A DNA stretch of 64,000 nucleotides, taken from contig SKCR01023398.1 in assembly GCA_019454045.1 (NCBI GenBank), forward strand, positions 1-64,000. Reading direction: 5' to 3'. Numbering within the stretch: position 1 is the stretch's first letter; every line of letters starts with the position of its first letter. The notes beneath the pieces were generated by a model. The model was not told where the DNA came from, did no database searches, and was given only the letters and a program-made list of their open reading frames with translations. Shown one piece after another: positions 56,577-64,000 of the stretch. Made by a program: the position numbers and the translations under genes. This DNA comes from Zanthoxylum bungeanum. Its lineage: Eukaryota; Streptophyta; Magnoliopsida; Sapindales; Rutaceae.

Positions 56577-59500
56577 ATGGCATCACCAGCTTGGTTACGT
56601 CCAGAAGTGCAGCAAATGACAGCAAATGCTCCATTGTTGGCTTCTTCAGCTCCAACTGCTCCTGTATCAAATGGTTCGGGTGCAGCTACTACAAGTGATA
56701 CTGCCCCTGGTGGTATTATTCCTCAGTCATCTTTCTCTTACCCGAATTCCAGAGGCTCTCAGCATTCAACGTCGTTTGTCAGTGCCTGTTTATCTTATCT
56801 TTTGACATTTATGGATGGTTACATATCTAAATTTTGTTCAATTAATACTTGTGTTATTTTAATTTCCTGAATTGCAGGTTGTTAACTCAAGTCCATCTTT
56901 CGCACCTGATGTTTCATCCTTTACGTACAACGTTTCACAAACCATTGTTGGTTACTCACCTAACCAGGGGTTTTCACCTAATACGGTGAGAGTCCATTCC
57001 TGTGTGAATTTTTAATTTTATCTCTTCTTCCTGGTGATGGTCTCTAGTGCAATATATTTGAATTTTATTTGCTAAACACGAGGAGAAGAAGACAACTACC
57101 GTATGTAATTATAATTTATCGTGTATGATCTATAAAGGACATTCTGTTGGGAAGACTTGATTATCATCATTAACAACATGTTCTTAATTCATCTTGTTTT
57201 TTGGATATCCAAGATGGCAGCCACTATTGGATGAGTTATATTCTTCAATTTATTTTGATGATCCTAGTATATGTAACTAAATAGTTATGTAGCAACTATA
57301 TGGTTTGTTTTCAAAACTTTTTCTTATTCTGATATTTTTATTCCATTTCACCATCTTTTTCAAAGAACATTCTGTTATTTGTCTGGGACTCAATCTTAAG
57401 ACAGGTCAGAAGCTCTTGTTGTCATATGGTTATGACTTATGAAGTGAGTGGACATCAGAAGTTTTTTAATTATGGATGATGGCATCTTTATTAAGATGCT
57501 GATTGCTAGTGTAATTTTTGAGGTATAATTTATCAAGGAGTGGCTGCTCTAGATTATACATTATAATATCTAGTTACTGTTTATGAGCATGTTGACTGTA
57601 TTTGAGAGCAATTAAAGCTAATGAATACATAGAGTGGAAATTAAAATCATTTTTAATTTTTGATTTACTCGGTTTATTTCGACTAAACTTGATACTGTTT
57701 TACATGCTGTTCTTGGCTCATCTACAACAACTACTTCTCAGCCTGACACAACGCCGGTTGGTACTTCTTCAGTTGGGGATTTTAACACTTCTGCAGAGTT
57801 GAGACCCAGTGTGCCAACCACTTCTGCTCCATCAAATTCTGGTTCAGCCATTCAACATCAGATATACCCAACCTATCCATCATTACCTCCTATAGGTGGC
57901 TCGCCCCAGGGACCGTTGTGGCAGCCACCTCAGATGGGTGTCATGACTTGGTTACCATTTTTGGCATATCCTGCTGTTTATCCTTCTCCCTTTTCTTTGC
58001 CTGTGCATAGCATGCCCCATCCTTCTGTTTCATTAGCTCCTCCTGGTCTTTCTTCTAAGATAACTGCTGCTGCAACTTCCACACATTCTGATATTTCAGG
58101 ACATCAGTTGGTTGGCACTTCTGGAATGCGGACAGAGGCACCTTCAGGAATTGGTACGCTTAGGTTTTTGCTAGATTACTGATCAACTAGCAATGTAAGA
58201 TCTTTTATCCTCTATCAAATTATCCTGGAGTTAATTCTTGCTTCATCAATTTTGGCAACTTTCACAGATAAAAAGGAACATGTACAAGATGTTAGCACAA
58301 AGGGTGTAGCTTCGGTCAATGAGCAATTAGATGCCTGGACAGCCCACAAGACTGACACAGGGATCATCTACTATTATAATGCTGGAACAGGAGAATCGAC
58401 TGACAACAAACCTGCTTGCTTTATGGGAGAGGTATAAATAGTTATAACCTGTTGGCATTTATTGATAAGTCGTTGTGCTTTATATAATATAATTAAATTA
58501 TTTTGTTTCTTTTGCAATCACGTACATTTAGTAGTTCATTTTATAAGTTGTGCTCTATCTAATATAATTTATTTATTTATTTATTTTGCAATCACATACA
58601 TTTAGTAGTTCATTTTATATTTTTATTAACTTTTGAATTATTGGTGGACAAGCCTTCCAGGTAAATTCTGTTGGACTTGGTGATGCATTTGATTTCATAA
58701 TGGTGGTTTGTTCTGTTTTTATTCTTTTTTTCTTCTCAGTCTTGTGCATCAAATTGTGCTAGCATTATTCTCCTACTCCAGAAACTCTATTGCTACATAT
58801 AAGCAGCCATGAGCGATTGGGTATACAGTTGCTGATGGCTTGGTTATTTTTTTTTAAGAATTTTGAAACTTCATTGATGTCGTTAATGTTGGAACTACAT
58901 AAAATCTGGGATATATTCCTAGAAGTTTATGACATATTTAAGAGATCGATAATTCGAAAATGTTAGACCATTTAGGTTTTTGGTACTTGCTTCACTCTTG
59001 GATGAGTGTTCAAAATTTTATCTCCGTGTTGTGGATAGGATCCAGAGAAAATTAAAGTTGGAAAAATGAAGTTTGACATGGATTTTTTTTGCTTTTGTGA
59101 GTATGTTGTAACTTAGTGTGGTTTGCTTCACAATTACTTTAGTAGATTGGTTATAATTGTTGGAATAGGAACTTGGGTTTGTGTAACAAAGCTAAAAATG
59201 AGAAAGGTTATGGCCATGTGAATGGATGTTATTGCTCTTGCTATGCTACATTGACAAGTTGCATTTTATAGCTATTCTCTCTCCCTTTTTTTCCATTAGT
59301 AATATAGCCTTGGCGGGCATCATAGAACTCTTCCCTTCATGCTTTTATATATACCGTGGAAGCCAATAGCTGACTCTTTCGGTAGGTTATTAAGACTGTC
59401 TTGTTGGTTAGTTTTTTGGTTGGTGTCAGAACACAGCACGACGTCAGCCGGAAAATTTAATTTTTGGGTATATGACTACTCTGCAAGGTGTCCAAATATT

Positions 59501-62165
59501 TTATATATGTTTTCGGTCAATCTTTATACTATTTGTTCATATATTATTTGACCTCTTGATACATAAGTTGGTAATTGTAAATTAAATTATCGTGTTTATT
59601 CATCTATATTTCTGTCTATAACATATCTTATTTATATATTTATTTAATTCTCTGATAACTATTTGAACATATCCGTAGAATATTGTATTGTACCCTGTCA
59701 AGACCCTTGCTTCATAAATTGGTGGATAAATGGCATTGTTGGATAAGTTCAATTTAGGCCAACGTTGTGTGCAGTAGCTTTATACTCTTTCTTCTGCAAC
59801 AGTGCAAATAATGTCCTTGATACATAAATAGTCCATGCTGATTTTTCTTATCGGGAAGCTCTCTTCTGTTGCAGGCTATTCCAAGTCAATCTGCAAGGAG
59901 ACCCTTGTTTGAACACTTTGTTAAAACGAAGGCTGCAATAGAGGGATTCAACCAGTTGCTAGCAGAAGCATCAGAGGTACATAGCCTCCTTGGAATTGAA
60001 GTGTCTTCGTGTTTTACTAATGTTGTGTTCTTGTACTAACACTTACTAAAAAATCCTTGGCTTTAAAACTCAGGGCAACATATTGCTTATAGACAATTTT
60101 CCATTTTCAGGATATTGATCACAACACTGATTATCAGATTTTCAGAAAGAAATGGGGCAGCGATCCACGTTTCGTGGCCTTAAACCGCAAGGATCAGGAG
60201 CTTTTATTGAATGAAAGGTACTGTTTCATGACAAAAAAATTAGCTTGAGCTCTTTTTCAGCATTGTACAAGATCCTTTTGCCAACACAGCATAAAAAGCT
60301 GTAGATTAAACTAATTATGTTACATTTGTATAATCTTCTTTTGTCTGATCCTTTACCGGAATTTACATTGAACTTTTTTATGGACACAAATTGATTTCTA
60401 TTGTTTACTCTTGGGACTAATGATGTTTCAGCTCATAGTATGCTAGTAATTAGATTCTCTGATACACGTGTTTTCCCTTTAGTCATTGAATTGACTTTGG
60501 ATTTGCAAGGTGGTAACTGTTTTTTGATTTAAAATGTGTCACTTGTATTATTTAGACAAGGTTTTTGCTTCTGTTGCAGGGTCCTTCCTTTGAAGAGGGC
60601 TGCTGAAGAAAACACTCAAGTAATACGTGCTGTCGCTGCCTCTAGCTTCAAGTCCATGCTCCAAGAAAAAGGGGATATAACTATTAATTCCCGTTGGTCG
60701 AAGGTTGGTACTATTACCCGTCATCTTTTGCCAATTCGCAGCATAGAATGTTCTTAAAAAGATGGCATCTAGAATGTTGAAGGGTGTAGCTTGGTTTCAA
60801 GGGTACATATATTAATGGCTAGAAGAATGAGTAAATGTTAAATGATTCAGCTGGGGAATTCCCTCCTCTCGCCTGACATATTAAGGAAAGGAAAAAATTA
60901 AAGACAATAGTTATTTACTGATTGACTAGTCTCAGCTTCTGAGTGGTGGGAAAATGTTATAAAATTGAAATCTGGGGTTTGTTAGCATGCTTTAGGTTGA
61001 AACGTATAATAACTTTGTCATATGAAATATGGATACCTTATAGAATAGTGGTGGTTTACATTTTCAAAAGTTGTTTATTTGTAATGTCATTACTGATCGC
61101 TTAGCTTTCCATCTTTTAGACAATTGTTTTATATCTGTTTGTGGAGTTAGCTTTCTCTTTATGTTCATGGCATGCCTTGAAAACTATAGGTAAGCCGGAA
61201 AGTTGCAAGTGACCAATGGACTTGTTTATATCTATGACATCTTTATCCCTGAGATTAGTCTCCTCAAGCTATGGTGCAACTAAACTAACTTTTCTGAAAT
61301 TACTAGTAGAGTTGTTTTTAGAAATTGCAAATTGCAAGTATTATATTCGGATTTATGTGAAACTTTTGCTGATTTTCAGGAGAAACTGAAGGAAAGGGAG
61401 CGACATTTGCGGAAACGGAAGGAAAGGGAAGAAAAAGAAATGGAAAGGGTGCGATCTAAAGTTCGTAGAAAGGAGGTAATTACATCTTTTCAAAATTTGC
61501 TTGTGGAAACAATTAAAGTCCCTCAGGTCTTAAAATTATTGAAGAATTATGTCGTAGTTACTATGTTTTTATGTTTGTAAAAGGTTGATGGCCATAATTC
61601 TGCTATGTTTGTAAAAGGTTCATTTTTTCCCCAAAAGGAATGCAACACTTCGGAATTCTCAAGAGGTCACCCATATCTTAGTGTTGCTCTTGTCCAAACA
61701 TGCTTAACTGCGGAGTTCTTACAGATTCATGCTATAAGCTATCTTAAACTGACCTTCTTTGATAGCATGGTTTGATTGGCTGTTTTAGGATTTATAAAGC
61801 TATATGAATCTCTCTTTGATAGATATTTCTGTTTGCTTTTTCTTCAGCGATGTGCGGAGGACTTCAGAGATCTCTTAGCTGAAGTCATCACTGCAGAAGC
61901 AGCTGCCCAAGAAACAGAAGATGGAAAAACAGTCCTTAATTCATGGTCAACTGCTAAACGTCTTTTGAAGCCCGATCCGCGGTATAACAAGATGCCTCGA
62001 AAAGAGAGGGAAGCTCTGTGGCGTCGATATGCTGAGGATATTCTGCGGAAGCAAAAGTCATCCCTTGATCGAATGGAAGATAGTCGTAAAGATTCAAAAA
62101 GTAGAAGCTCTTCCGAGGGTGGGAGGCTCTCATCTGGTTCAAGGAGAAACTGTGAGCGGAGATAG
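56577..62165 (+). CDS. PRP40C: Pre-mRNA-processing protein 40C-like (WW and FF domain splicing factor), with missing exons
   Basis: PRP40-type proteins bridge the spliceosome and RNA polymerase II tail through WW and FF domains in the nucleus. Exons with GT-AG borders and matching phases: 56577-56777, 56878-56985, about 57664-58153 (acceptor unclear), 58268-58431, 59875-59976, 60111-60217, 60580-60703, 61380-61526, 61848-62165; about 570 codons. Exon 1 starts MASPAWLRPEVQ. The third exon is P/S/T-rich. Exon 4 encodes a WW domain (LDAWTAHKTDTG, YYYNAGTGEST) whose third aromatic is replaced (STDNKP). Exons 5-7 give FF-domain sequence (DIDHNTDYQIFRKKWG, VLPLKRAAEENTQ). Exon 8 is a charged helix, and exon 9 a last FF domain (NSWSTAKRLLKPDPRYNKMPRKERE). 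Compared with the family, the second WW segment and parts of FF domains are absent, yet frame is kept. It is either a shortened active gene or an early pseudogene. Confidence 0.85.
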
Positions 62166-62913
62166 CTTTCTTTTTTACATGAGAAACTAGGCTTTTGTAG
62201 AGTTTCTGATTTTCAGGTTCTTATTCATTTTATTCTTTCTTGTGGTGCAGCATCTGTTTTATATTTTGAATGTTGTATTATAATTCTAACTGAATTCCCC
62301 TTTTATCATATATTTATTATGATGAGTTTGTGCTCACCACTGAATCAACTGTAATTATTTATCTAATACGAGATCCACTTATCTTTTGATCATTGATCCA
62401 ATATTCAGCATAAACTCAGTTCGGCATTGAATCCCGATCCTTTTTTTTTCTTCAAAGGAATATAGCTTTGTCTTTGGCCTAATATAAAATATATATAGCA
62501 TTTTTTTAGGTGTCTACAAAAGTTGCTCAATATATACTAACAAATTCTGTGGTGGAGATAAAATTAAACTGGACTAGAGGATTAGCTTAAACTTTAGTTC
62601 AAGAATTAGAGGATTACATTCTTATTCTCAAGTTAACACTGGAAATGGAATTAGTATCTTTTTTAAATAGAGGTTTTGTTCTAGCAGAGTGAATGGACTT
62701 TATTGGAGGTATTGTTGAAGCAATTACCATTATCCTCAAAAGATAGCGGAAATGGCTTTATTCTTATAGTGAAAGCATTGGAGAAAATTCTAATCCTTTT
62801 TTTTATTATTTTGGAATCATTGAAAATCCCGCCGTCAAATCACTTCTTCTAGGCTTAAGAGGAGCAGGTAAAACCTCCGACTGTCTCAGACTCTTACAAG
62901 AAACACATTCCCT
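62166..62913. other. 3' flank of PRP40C, no gene seen
   Basis: AT-rich; probably includes the 3' UTR (tttgtagagtttctgatttt onward). No further coding sequence is seen. Confidence 0.6.
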
Positions 62914-63530
62914 GTTGTTGACAGGAAAATAATTATCAAATGACAGAAAAAGCAGGACGTCATTTTGGATGAAGGAGGAATTAACACAGAACGACTCAAT
63001 TCAGGAAGATTCAACACATAGGTAAAGAATCATGACGAACGAAGAAAGAACCTTCCAACAAATGAAGAACGAATGTGCGAGAATACCCTACAGTTAGTTA
63101 GTTACAAATGGATTCACTAACGATCATTGCACAGCCTGATAGCAATTCCCACGATCTAGCAGTTTATCAAAACGTAACCCAGCAGTTGCACGCACGATCC
63201 AGCAGTTGCACGCATGATCTAGCAGTTACATGCGAGTGGGAAACATGGGGGTTTAATGGGCTGGAAACAGCGAAACCGATTGAGCGATTAGCGGATCCGT
63301 ACACTATAAAAGGGTTAGGCGTAACAAAGAGAAGGAAAAAAAGAAAAAAGACTCAAAATGACCAAGTAGTTTAAATTTACCGTATTTTTTTAGCTTTGTA
63401 ATCTTTAGGGCTGTAATCTGTGTGCTTGCGCCCCTTGTAGGTATTTTCTTGGAATCAATCACCCATTTATGTAACTATGTCTCAGGAGATTTGGAACCTT
63501 ACATGTTAACTAGCAAATAATCGCTCGAAT
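62914..63530 (+). repeat. 5' LTR of another Gypsy-type element (borders approximate)
   Basis: The end is fixed by the PBS at 63537. The start near TGTTGTTGACAGG (62914) is a guess. U3 holds short repeats (gatc(c/t)agcagttgcacgca, 63190-63230). TATA box TATAAAAG at 63305-63312. Confidence 0.6.
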
Positions 63531-63536
63531 AGTTTT

Positions 63537-63553
63537 TGGCGACCACAGTGGGA
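63537..63553 (+). other. Primer-binding site of the right-edge element
   Basis: TGGCGACCACAGTGGGA, directly after the LTR-like region. This is a PBS-like word seen in plant Gypsy elements. Confidence 0.6.
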
Positions 63554-63575
63554 GGATTTGGTGCAAGAAGTAAAG

Positions 63576-64000
63576 ATGCATCCGAAAAAGAATGTTCAGA
63601 CAGGTTCAAGTACAGAGGAAATGGGAGTGGAGCAAACTAACCAAACTCACGTTCCAACTGTAGTGGGCCATTTTGAAGGTTTAGCATAAACAAGTCGTTA
63701 TGACACTATGAATGAGTTCAATCCTAACATGATGCGCGTCTTGTTCGGCGAATTCACCCAGGACGTAGTCGAACATGTTAGACTTCAAAATACTCATGTT
63801 ATAAATAAGTTCATTTCGACTAGCAATTCGCATTATGAAAACATGGCCAAACACATGAGTTCATTAAATGAGCTAATGGCTAAATACGCGAACGGGGGGA
63901 AATCCCATCTGGGATCACACCTCCTCCTACGTTAAGGAATCATGAGGCTGGACCAAGCAATGTCTCTCCTCCACAAAAGATTGTTGCCCCAATAATGTCC
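63576..64000 (+). pseudogene. Gag N-terminus of the right-edge element (runs off the window)
   Basis: ATG at 63576 (MHPKKNVQTGSS), an in-frame stop at 63687-63689, then SRYDTMNEFNPNMMRVLFGEF and coiled-coil-like HYENMAKHMSSLNELM. A G-run near 63894-63900 shifts the frame, after which PSGITPPPTLRNHEAGPSN continues. This is an N-terminal gag segment. The main gag domain would lie beyond 64000. Confidence 0.6.

Overview
This window is nuclear DNA of a flowering plant, probably a eudicot. The evidence is one intron-bearing plant gene (a PRP40C-type splicing factor, 56577-62165), intron-less fragments of plant mRNAs (LONELY GUY, poly(A)-binding protein, chloroplast HSP70), and a stack of plant-type LTR retrotransposons of the Athila, Tat and Copia lineages. 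The species cannot be named from the sequence. About 85% of the window is transposon-derived.

Layout. 1-2283 is an old Tat-type LTR remnant. 2284-6888 holds short repeats, a diverged LTR on the minus strand, an unrecognised AT-rich stretch with a 746-bp PIF/Harbinger-like MITE, and the start of a second related LTR. Into that second LTR (site duplication GGTAC) a 20.2-kb retrotransposon multimer is inserted (6889-27082): four LTRs and three internal regions in perfect head-to-tail order. 27297-32187 and 44388-46230 are the two halves of a Tat-lineage Gypsy element on the minus strand. It is split inside its integrase gene by a 12.2-kb Athila-like Gypsy element (32188-44387, minus strand) with full-length LTRs and recognisable gag, protease, RT, RNase H and integrase. 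46230-47726 is another Tat LTR piece. 47727-54859 is a Copia element on the minus strand, split in gag by a 4.8-kb LTR element (48331-53156, site duplication AGAGT) that carries pieces of two host mRNAs. 56577-62165 is the host gene, and a further Gypsy-type element begins near 62914 and runs off the end.

The main discovery candidate: both the 12.2-kb Athila-like element and all three internal regions of the multimer carry a LONELY GUY (LOG) cytokinin-activating phosphoribohydrolase coding sequence. It lies at the same place, between the end of pol and the 3' polypurine tract, in sense orientation and without introns. One of the four copies (22969-23622) is an intact 217-codon ORF with the family motifs. 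The multimer elements lack pol but share primer-binding site, polypurine tract and LTR ends with the 12.2-kb element, so they look like non-autonomous partners of it. Their LTRs additionally carry a roughly 0.5-kb block with about eight CACGTG (G-box/ABRE-type) cores, which the gag-pol partner lacks. Together this looks like a retrotransposon family that keeps a plant-hormone gene as part of its standard gene set.

A second element (48331-53156) independently captured spliced PABP and chloroplast HSP70 sequence. Many differences between near-identical copies are single-base indels in homopolymers, so some of the frameshifts reported here could be assembly errors.
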